From the NCBI GenBank assembly GCA_002794465.1, contig MTSL01000129.1:1-54779 (forward strand): DNA of 54,779 nucleotides, given 5' to 3'. The position numbers were made by a program, and so were the translations under genes. This document shows, piece by piece, positions 9,196 to 20,858 of this stretch (within the stretch, counting starts at the first letter, position 1; the number at the start of each line of letters is the position of its first letter). The notes beneath the pieces were generated by a model. The model saw nothing but the letters and a program-made list of their open reading frames with translations. It ran no database searches and was not told the DNA's origin. Origin of the DNA: Paramicrosporidium saccamoebae. Taxonomy: Eukaryota > Rozellomycota.

Positions 9196-11324
9196 CTATT
9201 GTGGCTCCTTGCGGGGCGAACTATTTGACAGGTGGGACATTAGGGCCGAAAGACCTTCGGTTACTCTTCTTGTTGGCGCAGTGGTCATGCGGGGCGAGGG
9301 ATTTGGAGAGACTGACCTCGATCGCTCTGGCTTGCCTGACCATTCTGACTTGCTTGATCCTTCACTGGAGCTTGACAGGGACCGTTCACGCGGTCGGGTG
9401 CTTTTAATCTCCACCGAGTTGTTCAAAGTTTGGCTTTGTGACTTGGAAGCGGGCCTGTCTCCTGACTCGGTCAGAGACCGATGAAGTCGGTGGTGTGAGC
9501 TCTCCGTAGAGTGAGGCAAAGACGACCTTTCACGAGATTTGGAAGAGGTCTTGACACTACTGAGCGTAAGACGGGTGAGTCGAGGAGGCTTTGGTAGTCT
9601 CGGAGACAATTCGGGCTTCCGGGGACTGGTTCTTCTGCGGGGCAGCTCCTCTGAGGAAATGTCAATAAGAGGCGTATAGTCCATTGCATGGCTCACCTGT
9701 CGGGCTAGATTGTCCAACTCCGTATCGTATCCCTGCAACTCCCGCAGTCCTGGAATCCGGAACCAGGACTCAATGACCGCCCGAAGTGCCAATTCAACGA
9801 CATAGTCATCCCGTCTCAGGCTCAAATACCATTGGAAGAGCTCTTTGAACACTAAAGCGGTGAGCCGATCACGGGAAGCAAAGCGTGAACGAAACTCGTG
9901 CCGATCAATATGCTCCAGGAAACATTGTGCTCCTTGAGTTGATTGGGAAGCAAAGCGAAAGAGTCGTCGGAGGAGCGGCGGGATCTTGTTGGACGGGACA
10001 TGGCCCAGGTTTAAGAGTTGGAAGACAACCTTGAGACGGATTGGGTCATTAAAGTTGTCCCACTCTTGCAGAATCAGCGAGTTTATCAAGGAAGTCACCA
10101 GACTCTCCTGATAGCCTTCGTCTTTCAATGTACGGGCCTCCTGTAGGGCCACCTCCAAGGCCTCGCCGTATTGGCTGGTAAATGCTCGGAACACCCGCAA
10201 ATTGATCATTGGAATGATTGTATCAATGATCATCCCACGGAAGATGGGCTCAATAGACGCTCCTCGTGCGTCTTTGAGAAATCTAAGTGTCAGTGATTCT
10301 GCCATATATACCCTGTTGCTAGCATAATCAGATGGGGCGCCGTTCTGACTGCCAAGAAATCTTGAATATCCCGGGCCTGTTTGAGGACGTTGTTGACGAC
10401 TGTGCCCAAGACCATTAAAGCGCCCCGGGCCGTCCTCCCCCATTGTCCATCCAACATGGCCATCAGACGTCTCCCAACGTCGCCAAGAATAGTGCCCGCC
10501 ATGGTGCGTTCTCGCGTGTCGGGGGAATAGAACATTTTGCAAATGGTAAAGATGGTGTCTTCCTTGTAAAGCTCAGCCCATAGGGCACAATCGGGCATGG
10601 TTTGGGCATAGATGGCCTTGATGAATTCATAGTGTCGGATAAGGAAAATATCTACTGCAGGCTCCGCCTTGTTGTGGGCTTCCAGGGCATATTTGATGAG
10701 CCTTGTTTCGGGGTCGGCTGGTTTGGGAGACTCTCTGTACTTTCGCAGACTTGGAACACCCTCCACTGTCATTCCGTCCTCTGAAGATGAACGGGATCGT
10801 CGCGATCTGCCTCCCGTTGCAGGACCCCGGAAGTAATCGTCATCAATGGACGCTTCACTTGCCAAAGAGAATGCCTCGGGAGAGTCCAGTCGGAAAGATC
10901 CCTCGGAGGAATCGTCAACATCCTTTGTCGGCTTCAACAGTTCGTCCTCAAAGCCCAGCAGATTTCGCTTCACTACCAGCACAAGTCCTTGTGCCATCCG
11001 CCCGTCAACAATTAGTGTCCGCCGACTTGCTGGCGACGACCAGAGATCGCGTAAAGCGTCATTTTTCCACCTTTGCGCCTCCTGCAGACGTCGTAGGGTA
11101 CTTAGTTGGGCTGTCCGATAAGGCAGGACCACGTTGCAGGCCTTTAGAACCTGCGCCACCACAGAGTTGTCGTGGGGTTTAAATTGGTGAAATAGGTCCA
11201 GTTCATTCTTAAAGTAATCCGAGTGGAAGCGACTGCGATAATAGTCATTCCGAATCCTCTTTGGATGTCTCTTTCCCAGTGTTACTTCTAACAGAAGCAG
11301 GGTGTAAAGAATAGAGACCAGCAT
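9196..11324 (-). CDS. Secreted B56-like protein with long Ser/Arg/Pro tail, paralogue 3
   Basis: 699 residues, the longest member. One intron, 10283-10311 (29 bases, phase 2), sits at the family's second intron position; the first is absent. The signal peptide is MLVSILYTLLLLEVTLG. The motif is YYRSRFHSDYF, followed by VVLPYR, MFYSPDTRER, an atypical RTAPHLIML in place of TLRPI, and DTIIPMI. Two additions set it apart: an acidic then Arg/Ser-rich insert of about 100 residues before the 'EPAV' step, and a basic, Ser/Pro-rich disordered tail of about 170 residues. Paralogue 5 has the same plan, so the two are sisters. Confidence 0.77.
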
Positions 11325-11856
11325 GTTTTGGTTTGTTTACCGTTCCCCATAAGTGATGGCTCAACAATAAATCTACCATATTTGGATTACTTGTCACAAG
11401 TCTTTCACAACATGGCTCACTGTTGTGTTTTGTTTGCTGGGTGATGGATAAAGCCTGTTGCACGTTCTATGACTGGTAGCGTTGGTACGCTATATGGTTG
11501 CTAATGTTGGCGCTTCATGATTGGTAGTGTTGAACCATCATCTTACCTTGAATAAAGCAGTGTTTGGTTCTCTGTCGAGAGTTGATTGATTAAAGCAAAA
11601 TTAAAGGCAATCAATAATGAGATGAAAGGAGTTGCAGAGAGACAATAACGTCAAATACATGGCGGCTGTGAGAGGGTAGAATAACTATTCAATAGGTGTT
11701 TACAGTAGGTCTGTGTTCCTAGTAGTAACAATCGGTGACATGTGATGGGGGTGTGGATGTGACTAGACTCTCTCTTTAGGTACCTTTTCATAACCATCGA
11801 GACCCCTTATCTATGAGTTATGATCACTAAGATTTTTTATCTCTGATTCACTCACA
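11325..11856. other. Intergenic, no gene recognised
   Basis: 532 bases between paralogues 3 and 4. 11470-11540 contains a loose duplication (ATGACTGGTAGCGTTGG / ATGATTGGTAGTGTTGA). It presumably holds the promoter of paralogue 3 and the 3' end of paralogue 4. No family exon, RNA gene or dispersed repeat copy is seen. Confidence 0.5.
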
Positions 11857-13350
11857 TTATACTTTGGGAATCAAGACTCTCCGCCTGACTACTCTTGCAC
11901 GTCCGCGCATTCTCTCACGCTTAATCCTTCTGATGCGTCGTCCATGTCCAGGACTGTGCAATGTCATGGCTGAGAATCGACTGGTCAGCGACACTGCATC
12001 GCCCAAACGCTCATCCACTGCAGCTGACTGCGCCTGCAGCGCCCGATCCGACGGCTCTCCTGGACCCTTCCGCCAGGCCATAATTGCTCGAACAATGGCC
12101 CCCTCCATGTCTGAATTTGGTGGCAGTGCCAAATACCAACTGTACAACTGTTTAAAGACTTCTGCGACGGCAAGCAAACGTGACTCTTCATCAAAGAAGG
12201 TCTGGTCTTCCTCCTCGAAGCATTTACGGAATCTGGTGAGACTGATTCGTAGTAGCAGATCATGCTGCTCACGTTCAGAGCCGTCATTGCGCGAATGGGA
12301 CATTAACAGACGAATCATTTGAGCGTAACGATGCGGTACAATTAAGAGTTCCTGTAGCATATTGATTAAAAGATTCTGTCTCTGTCGACTGCTAAACTCA
12401 TCCAGTCGAGCCGTCCCGCGATAGGTTGTCTCGATTAATCGGTCTGTTATTGCGGTCCAGAAGGTATAGTCGGCGGCCGACTTTTTTGCTGCGCCTACTA
12501 TGTCTTTGATGGTCTTTTCGTAGGATTCTTGCAGCTGTCCGTAGTACTTTCGCCCCACCAAGGGAACGATTGTGTCTACGTATATTTGACGAAAGTAACT
12601 CTTGAGTGTTGTCCTGCCCGTCCATTTTATCAGAGCCGCCATTATCCTGAACAGCTCCTCTGTTGGCCTCACTGCGACCGAAGTGGCGTCTTCGGAATAC
12701 TCATTAAAGATGGCCTCCACCATGCGTCCAAATTCACGCAACTCCCTCCGACCCGCACGACTGGTCTCCTCAACATTCATCCGTCCCAACGATTGACTCA
12801 AAGCCATGCGGAATACTTTTCCGACTGCCTCGCGTTCATTCTTGTCCGGCGAGTAGAACAGTCGAGATAGACGCAATAGTCCATGGTGCAATTGCACATG
12901 CAGATTGGATGGGGCCTCGGAGTATATCTCTGCAAGCAGCTGGTACGGCCTTTGGAGGTGGTTAAAGGCAGGCTCGGTGAGGGTTCCGAGGCACTGCAAT
13001 TCGCGGTCATTCCCCAAGAAGCTGTTTATCAGCTCCTCTACAAACTGTGTCGCTTCCTCCGCATTGTTATCCAAAAGTCGACGACAGCCTTTCCACACTT
13101 TCTGGAGAAGGTTAAATTTTGCTCTGTGCGCCTTTGCTATTGATGGATTGTCTCCTACTGGTACCATCACCTTGAACACTCGATGAAAGGTTCGCAGTAA
13201 TCCCTCGGGACTGTCTGCGGTAGTTCCCTTCATCGCATGCTGCCAATCTCTCTTCCACCTTGGATAATAATCAATATGGAATCGGCTCCGGTAGTAGCAA
13301 CTGTGCACCTCCAGAGGAACAAGCAACAGCAGCAACACAAGAAACATCAT
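11857..13350 (-). CDS. Secreted B56-like helical-repeat protein, paralogue 4 (intron-less reference member)
   Basis: 497 residues in one uninterrupted frame, which makes this the anchor for the family model. The signal peptide (MMFLVLLLLLVPLEVHS) is followed at once by CYYRSRFHIDYYP. Then come VMVPVG, a Trp-containing helix, EPAFNHLQ, LFYSPDKNEREAV, an 'RPTEELFRI' step, IYVDTIVPLV, and VFKQLYSWYLALP...AIMAW. In human B56 the same order is W-containing helix, EASWPHLQ, LFDSEDPRERDFL, AELLEILGSI, FLVKVLIPL and LFKQIAKCV...ALYYW. Known: B56 is an intracellular all-helical PP2A regulatory subunit. Inferred: this is a diverged, exported B56 fold. A generic ARM/HEAT protein is the alternative. The last 40 residues are strongly basic. 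Confidence 0.8.
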   Translation of the reverse strand: MMFLVLLLLLVPLEVHSCYYRSRFHIDYYPRWKRDWQHAMKGTTADSPEGLLRTFHRVFKVMVPVGDNPSIAKAHRAKFNLLQKVWKGCRRLLDNNAEEATQFVEELINSFLGNDRELQCLGTLTEPAFNHLQRPYQLLAEIYSEAPSNLHVQLHHGLLRLSRLFYSPDKNEREAVGKVFRMALSQSLGRMNVEETSRAGRRELREFGRMVEAIFNEYSEDATSVAVRPTEELFRIMAALIKWTGRTTLKSYFRQIYVDTIVPLVGRKYYGQLQESYEKTIKDIVGAAKKSAADYTFWTAITDRLIETTYRGTARLDEFSSRQRQNLLINMLQELLIVPHRYAQMIRLLMSHSRNDGSEREQHDLLLRISLTRFRKCFEEEDQTFFDEESRLLAVAEVFKQLYSWYLALPPNSDMEGAIVRAIMAWRKGPGEPSDRALQAQSAAVDERLGDAVSLTSRFSAMTLHSPGHGRRIRRIKRERMRGRARVVRRRVLIPKV

Positions 13351-13472
13351 TGATTTGTTTACTACCGCATCCGGAGCATTTGAATATGGATAACGTGACG
13401 TTTGTCAACAATCAAAATTTTACCATTATGGGCTATCAATCAGGGAATAACACCCGATCCGGATCATTTTTA

Positions 13473-15504
13473 TTATGGAGGAGAGGAGAATGTGAGATTG
13501 GTCATTTGAGAGGTCAGTGACTCACTATCAGAAGGCCTTGTCAATCCCGGCCTTGCCGGCTCCGACTGTGAAAAAGTTTGTGGGCTCTGGGGATTTCGTG
13601 GACTCTGAGGATGGCGTGGACTCTGATGTCGTGGGGTCTGATCTCGTGGGGTCTGATGTCGTGGACTCTGAGGTGTATTTAGTGAAGGAAGTCGGACATG
13701 AGGAGTCTCTTTTCGACGTAAAGTGCGAGAAGGATGGGGAGTGTGAGGGATTTGGGGAGCGCGAGAAGCACTTTGGCTGGAGTTGAGGACAGTCGATAGA
13801 CCTGTCAAATTGGGAATATCTGATCTCCGTGACGAATCTAATCGTCGCGGTGATGACATTAGCTCGCTGGTTGTTGGTCTCTCCGGCGATCCGAATGACT
13901 GCGGAGCGTGTAATGTTGAGCGAGTCGCTCCTCCAGGAAGCCGCTCCATTGCTCGCATTACATTTCGGGCCATCTCTCGCACATCCTCTCCCAGTCCCTT
14001 TGTCCCCGGCTTCTTCATCCACGTTTCAAAGGTCCGTTTTATCCGCGGTTCTTCAGGATCATCTTTCTCCAACTCCAAATACCATCTTCCCACTGTCATT
14101 AAAACTATCTGACATGTCTTGATCCGATCAGTGAGGGCCACCCGCAGCTCCCGACGCAGCAAATGGGCGTGGATGTAACGCGATCCCTCTCCCCGACCGT
14201 GTTCCAGCAGTTGTACGAATAACAACGCCAAACTGCTCTCATGGATATGGCTTAGGATGACCAGTTGAATGACTATGTTTAGACGCATTGGATCAGTTTT
14301 CTGATCCCACGGGATTGGCGTTGGGAACATGCTATTGACCAGTGCCCCCGACAGTTCCTTCCAATACATTTTGTTGTTAAATGTGCGCGACTGTTTCAAT
14401 GCCATGAGGATTGCCGTTTCATAGCTGGTGGCCATGGACAGAAAATACGGCATCTCAATAAAGGGTACAATTGTCTCAATAAAGCATTTTCGAAACGCCT
14501 TGTGAGTCTCTATTCCGCTCGTAATCTCCAGCAATCTACGAATCAATCAATGGAGGACGTATAGTCTACTCGGATGAGAATTTTATGAGGTGGGGAGCGG
14601 CACGAGAAACCATAAATCCAGGGACGACCCATAGACTTTTGCCCATTTCGTCAACCAACTCTGCCATCACCAGCAGGGCCTTGCTACCATTCTGTCTTCC
14701 CAACCTCTGCATAGACATGAGATTGTTGGAAGTCTTTATAAACAGATTGCTTATTGCAGTGCGTTCCCTGTGATCAGGCGAATATAACAGTTTGGCGAGG
14801 GTGCAAATAGTAGTCTCTGAATGCAGCTCCATCCATAATATACTGTCTACTGGACATTTTGCATAGAGCTTGGCCAAAAATTCCAACTGCGTACTGACAA
14901 ATATGTCATATGCAGGCTCGAATCTTGCATTGACCAGTTTCTCTGCATTGTCCCGTCTTTCCGCACTAGCCCATCTTTCCGCCTCGATCCATTCTTCCGC
15001 CTGAACCGATTCCCCAACTTCAGCCCATTTTCTTAGTGAAAGCACCCCGCCCCCCATGCCACTATCGAGCCTGGACGCTAATTCGTCACTAGATTCGGAC
15101 TCGGAATCACCAGAGTCGGATTCGGAATCTAACGCAATTTTCCAAAGCTCCGCCTCCGCTCCCAGCAGGTTGACCAAAATTGTCGTTACAAACTTTCGAG
15201 ACAAGTGCCCATCCTTAAGGAGTTTCTTCCTCTTCATCTCCCACAGTCTATTCATCATGTCCGTCTTCCATTTATGGGCCTCACTCAATCGCAGAGCGTT
15301 TTTGTGTCGGTATGGCAGGAGGATGGAGCACACACTCAACAAATCGCCGATCGAGGCAGGCTGGCCAACACTCGGCCTGAGTTTGTAGAAGCGGTCCAAA
15401 TTTCCAGCGAGATAGTCTGGGTGGAATCTACTTCGGTAACTGTCATTAGCCCGAGTTCCAATGGAAAAAGCTAGTGCCAGCAAGACCAGTCTGAGAAATG
15501 TCAT
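13473..15504 (-). CDS. Secreted B56-like protein with long Ser/Pro tail, paralogue 5
   Basis: 665 residues, two exons. The intron is 14536-14569 (34 bases, phase 2), at the second family position. The start is the internal ATG giving MTFLRLVLLALAFSIGTRA; a further 16 in-frame codons upstream would bury the signal peptide. The motif is SYRSRFHPDYL, followed by ILLPYR, LLYSPDHRER, RAAPHLIKF and ETIVPFI. A Ser/Asp/Glu-rich insert (SESDSGDSESES) precedes the EPAYDIF step. The tail is built from short tandem SPRHQTPRDQTPRHQ-type repeats. Shared insert, tail and loss of the first intron make it the sister of paralogue 3. Confidence 0.77.
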
Positions 15505-15689
15505 GCTGTGGCTTTTGTTGTGATCCTCTATTAGCATCACCCTAAAGACCAACTAGCTCAATTAGCATTTCCCTAAAATGGTTTGAGATGATTCATTTCA
15601 GAGCACTATTTAGCCATAAATGACTACTAGACGAATGACCATCTCCATATTTGGCAAGTGCAAAACTATTGACTGGATCCTGTTACAGA

Positions 15690-17214
15690 CTATGAGGCCC
15701 GAGGCTTGTGCTGCTTTCTACTAGTTCCCTCGTGATACCTCCTCGACAATTCTCCAATCACTGGATTGGTCAGAACCTTGGTTATTCCCGGCTCCCGATG
15801 CCAAATGTTGATGGCTGTGGTGAGCACTAGCTTCACGGACGCCAATTGGGGCGGATCGTCCAAAATCCACCTTAGCAGACCAGAAAAGATTACTTTTAGT
15901 ACGGCAATGCGAGTCGGCCTGGCGTACATGTACAATCCGTTGGACGCAAAAAGCATCCTGAATGACTGACTGCACAACCTAGAGAGGATAGAAGTCTTTA
16001 CCACGGTAACTGCTCGGTAACGGATACCATGGATGATACTATGCATGAGCGCCGCATGATACTCAGGAGCCAACAGGGAACGACTGTACCAATCAAGACT
16101 GATATTCAGTCTGCACATGTCACCTTTGCCCAACTCCCTCTTACCACAGGTGGACCGCACTATATTCCTTGTAAGCGCCTGCCAATACTGCTGCGAGTTG
16201 CCCTTGGCGATTGAAATCTCCTCGGACAGAACCTCTCGGTATCGGACGGAAAAGGTTTTGAACGAATCTGCCTCAAGCAACAGAGTAACGCGATTTGCCA
16301 TGAGAGACTCGAAATATGACTGATATTCAGTACCGCGTGCGGATTGAAGCAATCTATCATGATAAGAAGGAGACCCTTGCTACATTTGTGCCATGTCAAT
16401 CAAAATGGCAATAGGACGCAACGTCACACTGTTCTCTGATCGACGAAAATAATAGATGCCCGACTCGATTAGGCCGCCCACCGTCCGGACCTTGAACTCG
16501 TGTCCTCTCTCGCTGTGGATCAAATAATGCGTGGCCATCTTTAAAATCCGACTTATATGTTCCATCTCCTGCTGGTTGGGCGAGTACAGTAAACTGAACA
16601 GACCCTTTATGAAGGGGACTCCATACAAGAGTTCAAATAGGGGCGTATCATCTCCAATCACCATATAGATCTGACCCAGTACCCTCAGATACGACTCTCC
16701 AAACAGTTTGTAGGCCGGCTCTATCTCCTGTCCCTCTTCCAGCGCGGGGGACGGCTTCCACAATTCGGTTAAATGGCCAAGTAGGTTCATGAGGAAGGCG
16801 GTGGCAAATTGTTCAGCATAAGGTCCACAAAGATCCGCTCTGGCCTCGGCGTCACGCCAAACCCGGGCTACAGCCGAGATCTTGCAGTAATGGGCCTGGT
16901 CTAGGGCCACTGATGCTCGCTCAGGGCTGTCCGGCGCTACCTCCCACGGCAAAACAATTTCAAAGAGGGCCAGAAAGCGTTCCACCGAAATGGGCTTATC
17001 CCTGCACGGTTTAGCACGGAATAGGGTAGTACAAAAGGGTGTTCCAATAAGCACCTTCGAGCCAGGTGAATTCGTCCAAGGCCGTCTTGTAATATTTCCA
17101 GGCAAATCGCGAGTCATAAAACTCGACCTGCGCGCCAGGTTTGGGATCCTCATCTGACGCCGATCCGGCACAGATGCTTAACCAGCACGCCACAATGATC
17201 CAAAGCCCAAACAT
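15690..17214 (-). CDS. Secreted B56-like helical-repeat protein, paralogue 6
   Basis: 487 residues, three exons. Introns are 17002-17032 (31 bases, branch GCTAAAC) and 16354-16383 (30 bases), both phase 2. The start chosen gives MFGLWIIVACWLSICAG. An earlier in-frame ATG at 17253 adds 13 residues but overlaps the stop of the upstream paralogue. The motif is FYDSRFAWKYYKTAL, followed by LFEIVLPWEV, EPAYKLF, LLYSPNQQEMEHI (loop Arg lost) and TLRPIAILI. Closest relative in the window is paralogue 7 immediately upstream, suggesting a recent tandem duplication. Confidence 0.77.
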
Positions 17215-17249
17215 TGACAAAAACAAATTCAATTCTTTATCTTTATGTC

Positions 17250-18873
17250 TCATTCGGGATCACACTCTGGTGCTGGTAAGACAACCCGATGTTTGCGTTG
17301 TTTGGGCATATCTCTGTTCTGATGTCTTGTCAGCAGATCCTGAATCCTGGGATCGGATTGCAATTCGCCGAGTCCGGGCTCGCTGAACCACTGGTCGAGG
17401 ACAGCATCTAGGGCCTCCACCGCCAACGGCTGGGTGTTAGCGTCTAGCGTCCAATGTAGTAAAGTCACAAATATTGTCCGGAGAACCTGAGTGCGTAGCT
17501 CACTGTGGGATTCATACAGTCGATTGCTGGAAAAGACTATTGTAAAAGCTGGATCGCCTATCTTGAGAAGGAAGGCTATTTGTAGCGCAAGACTTGAATT
17601 GTCCCTGATGTCTGCCAACAGATACTTGAAAAGCATCACGTGGTACTCTGGAGCAAGCTTGCCGAGACTGTACCATTGGAGGGCAAGATTCAACCGCTTC
17701 ATGGCCCTCGCGGTCATCTTCCTTGAGCTGCGGGTCGACTTGATGAAGCTGCCAGTAAGGGCCCGCCAATACACTGGATCTTTTCTGGCGGCGTGTATTT
17801 CAGCACCCACAATCTCCTCATACTTATCCAAGATGGACTGGTATTCATCAGAAGCAATCAGGGGCACCACGTGATTCACAAAAGTGGATTGAAAGTCGCT
17901 GTAGTATCGGGTGGCTGCAGCCAATTCAGTCATCCTATACATAAACCCCACAATGTGGATACTGAAAAGAGAGGAGCATGAGGGTCTCAATGGGACGGAG
18001 AGTGAGTTCAGATGGATGCATTTTAAAGTCGTAAAAGCCGGATTGGACTAGTCCGGCTAGCTGACGCACATAATAGCCTTGTAGAAAATTGCCACCCAAA
18101 ATGCGTTGGGCGGCGTGATTGATCACAAAACTCACGTGAGTTTGCTCTCGCCTATCCGGCGTGTGGAGTAGCGCGAATAGTCCCCGGAAAAAGGGCGTCC
18201 CGTAGAGACTGGCGAACAAGGGCGCACGGACAGGAACGGCCATGTAGATTTGACACAGAACCTCAAAGTAGTTCAGTGTAATCACTTCATAGGCCGGTTC
18301 CATCAATTGTCGCTCTTCATCGCCCGTCAATTTCTCCAGCTCTGCCCGGTGCCCCAGCAGATTATTCAGCAGTGCCTTGGAAAACTGTTCATGATGTACA
18401 TAGCAGAGTAAGCGACGTGTGGACTGATCACCCCACATCCTTTTCAGCAGGGTGATTTTAAACTCTAGTGCCCAAGCAAGATTCTCCGCTTGTTCTGCTG
18501 TTCCTTTCCTTGGGACTTTCCATGGCAGGACGATCTCAAGGAAAGTCAAGAACTGTTCCACATCAATCCGTTCTGGGCTAGCCAATTAATGCAATGACCG
18601 GATGTACTCTTCGCGATTTCCGGGGAGACTGATCAAAATCGCATTGAACGCCTTCAAGGCGATCCGGTGATAGTTCCAGGCGAATCGGGACTCATAATAG
18701 TCCATTGGCGGAGGGAGCGCCACACTGCTATCCATGGGAGAGGTAAGAGACAGACTGTCAGTTATTGCGGTCAAATGTGAACTCTCCTCCATTTCAGACA
18801 AGCTAAAACTTTGGTCTGAGGAGCCATAGAAGCCGTCAGCCCAACATGCCACAGCGATCAGCAACCACAACAT
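17250..18873 (-). CDS. Secreted B56-like helical-repeat protein, paralogue 7
   Basis: 521 residues, three exons. Introns are 18578-18607 (30 bases) and 17935-17962 (28 bases), both phase 2 at the same positions as in paralogue 6. The signal peptide is MLWLLIAVACWADG, then an extra Ser-rich stretch of about 40 residues before the motif YYESRFAWNYHRIAL. FLEIVLPWKV, EPAYEVI, LLHTPDRREQTHV, TLRPIETLM and HVVPLI follow. Its stop codon (17250-17252) lies 35 bases upstream of the start chosen for paralogue 6, so little room remains for a separate promoter. Confidence 0.77.
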
Positions 18874-19047
18874 TGTCGTAAATTATTTTTGATTATCTTT
18901 ATTGACGAGATTCATGAACATCCTGGGCATATGAATATTCTGGGCATCTTGCCCATCTGTGTAGTGTGCTCCCTAACGTCACTAATGTTTCTATGATTCA
19001 ACTGCTCAATTAAGCCTTTCTATCAACTATTCAGCACCCTAGTATTA

Positions 19048-20307
19048 TCATTGATTCCAGACCTGCAAAACCCTCTTGACGGCCCAAATGGTCCGATCAT
19101 CAGCTTCGTCTGTCCTCCACGCATTTAACCAACTAACAGCCATTCCACGCGCTATTCCTGTCACAATAATGTCCTCCTCGGCCAGACTATCAAGCACCTC
19201 CCGTTGTGATTCCGACGACAGGGAACGCTGAATGTGCTGTAGGATTTTGGAAAAGATGATGAGCGGTGTGCAATGAGCTTTGTAGAGTGAAAAAAAGCAG
19301 GCGACTCGCTCGTAGTCACTTGCCACATCGGGTCCCCCCAGTCTCTTAAACAGTCGGACGGTGATGGACTCGAAATAACCTCGATCATGCACTTGAGAGT
19401 AACTGAGTTCTTGTTTTGCAAGTTTAAGATATTCGGTGTGAAAATCACCAAACCCCACCCGATTGATCAATGGGATTGCTTGCCGTACAAACACTTTTCG
19501 GAGCAGTTCATTGTGTCGGGTGTTCCGCCATGAACGCAACAGAGTCTGCAACAGCTCCAATGTCCCGAATATTGGTCGAATTGCCACTTCAGTGCCACGT
19601 TGAATGTCGTTAAATGCCCTTTGTACCACAATGATCAAATGTGAAATTGCATTGTCTACCCTCGCGGAGTTTCGGGATTGCACAGTTAAATCCTCGCCCA
19701 TAAAGCAGAGGATACGAGAGACGCAACTGCATTCCCGTTCGTCTGGCGAGTGGAACATTTTCGCCAGCTGATGGATAAACTCGGTGCTGTGTAACACATT
19801 GTCTAGTGGGGTGTCCGGTGTCACCTGTGACAGCACTTTGTGGATGAGTTTATAGTATCCTTTAAGTGTTTCGTATTCTGGTTCATGCAGTTCTATGTGC
19901 GTTGCCTTTTGCATTTCGTCAACCCGACCCTGCACATTGAGCACTAAACCCATTGCAAATCTGTGTGCATACGTCGGACGGTACATTAAAACGGCACGTC
20001 TAGTGGGACTATTCCATATCTTCTTGGCCTGACTGAGCTTGTACGCGAGACTGTACCGTGTGTTTGGCGTGGGCAGCATGAATCGGTCCAGGAATTCATG
20101 GATGGTTGTGACGACCTGTTCAGTAGCGGAAAGAGAGGGAAGGTTTTTTGCACGTCTCAATCTCGAACAGGACACATTGTAGTCCGAATGGAATCGCGAC
20201 CTGTAAGTGTTCCCATATGTCCCCTGGGGCTCTAAACTGACCGAATTATCCAGACTTGCCAACGAGGCGGAACAACAAACTAATAACGATGCGAGAATGC
20301 TCCACAT
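19048..20307 (-). CDS. Secreted B56-like helical-repeat protein, paralogue 8
   Basis: 419 residues, single exon and the shortest member. The signal peptide is MWSILASLLVCCSASLA, and the motif is TYRSRFHSDYN. FMLPTP, EPEYETL, MFHSPDERECSCVSRIL, AIRPIFGTL and RQAIPLI follow the family order. It ends directly after the late helix (AVKRVLQVWNQ), so it lacks the C-terminal tail of the others. It closes the eight-gene tandem array. Like paralogue 4 it has no introns, consistent with intron loss rather than a pseudogene, since the frame is intact. Confidence 0.76.
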   Translation of the reverse strand: MWSILASLLVCCSASLASLDNSVSLEPQGTYGNTYRSRFHSDYNVSCSRLRRAKNLPSLSATEQVVTTIHEFLDRFMLPTPNTRYSLAYKLSQAKKIWNSPTRRAVLMYRPTYAHRFAMGLVLNVQGRVDEMQKATHIELHEPEYETLKGYYKLIHKVLSQVTPDTPLDNVLHSTEFIHQLAKMFHSPDERECSCVSRILCFMGEDLTVQSRNSARVDNAISHLIIVVQRAFNDIQRGTEVAIRPIFGTLELLQTLLRSWRNTRHNELLRKVFVRQAIPLINRVGFGDFHTEYLKLAKQELSYSQVHDRGYFESITVRLFKRLGGPDVASDYERVACFFSLYKAHCTPLIIFSKILQHIQRSLSSESQREVLDSLAEEDIIVTGIARGMAVSWLNAWRTDEADDRTIWAVKRVLQVWNQ

Positions 20308-20593
20308 TGCTATCCTGAATACGAGGCTGGGGCGACGCTATTGAACCAATTAATATTGCATATAACCAAAAACGATCTAGGCACCACCAGGACCCATAGC
20401 GCTACTACACTCCCAAAACTATGATTAACTAAATTGAATTGTGAGTGGTATGTGGTGAATCGATTCGCGTTTAAGGAAAGATGATAGCCCATAATTGTAA
20501 AAGAATCAGATGAAAGAATTGGCCCTATCAATACGTCACAAAAGATATTATACGGCGCAAGACCAACTCTCATTAAGCTCTTATGCAGGTAAA

Positions 20594-20750
20594 GGACCTG
20601 TTAAACAGCATCCACTTATTATTGGCGAGTCCGGCCCAAATAGCGGTCCCACAGTCCATTTTGGCTATATCAAAAATGGCTACTTATAAAGAAGCCTTAT
20701 CGTTTAATAAAAATAAGGCTCGCCCATCAACAGGGTCCTTAGTCACAGCT
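20594..20750 (+). repeat. Dispersed repeat, diverged copy 3
   Basis: Shares ordered blocks with copies 1 and 2: CCTGTTAAACAG-CATCC, ATTATTGGCG, GTCC-A-TTTTGGCTATATCAAAAATGGCT (for the CATATCAAGGATGGCTGCC block) and GGCTCGCCCATCAACAGGG. Identity is lower, roughly two thirds by eye. Confidence 0.6.
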
Positions 20751-20827
20751 ACCGCTATGGCCAATACAATCCCTTGACATTTCCAGGCTATGAACTAATG
20801 CTCCAATCAGATCGTTTGTATAATCTC

Positions 20828-20835
20828 TATAAATA
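20828..20835 (+). promoter_or_regulatory. TATA box of the START-domain gene
   Basis: TATAAATA, a perfect TATA element, 24-31 bases before the ATG at 20859. The implied transcription start would lie at or a few bases before the start codon. Confidence 0.5.
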
Positions 20836-20858
20836 GCATTCTCAGTGAACCGTGTCTC

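Larger units (their letters stand above)
20308..20858. other. Intergenic, head to head, containing repeat copy 3
   Basis: 551 bases between the divergent starts of paralogue 8 and the START gene. The right half holds a diverged dispersed repeat copy and a TATA box; nothing is recognised in 20310-20590. Confidence 0.5.

Noticed and set aside
5758-20307. Identification of the amplified family as MIF4G, importin or armadillo proteins
   Set aside because: None explains the EPAY / SPD-x-x-ER / IVPLI order as well as B56. Still, a generic helical-repeat origin is not fully excluded.
11857-20307. Intron-less paralogues 4 and 8 as retro-pseudogenes
   Set aside because: Both keep full frames, signal peptides and all landmarks; simple intron loss is sufficient.
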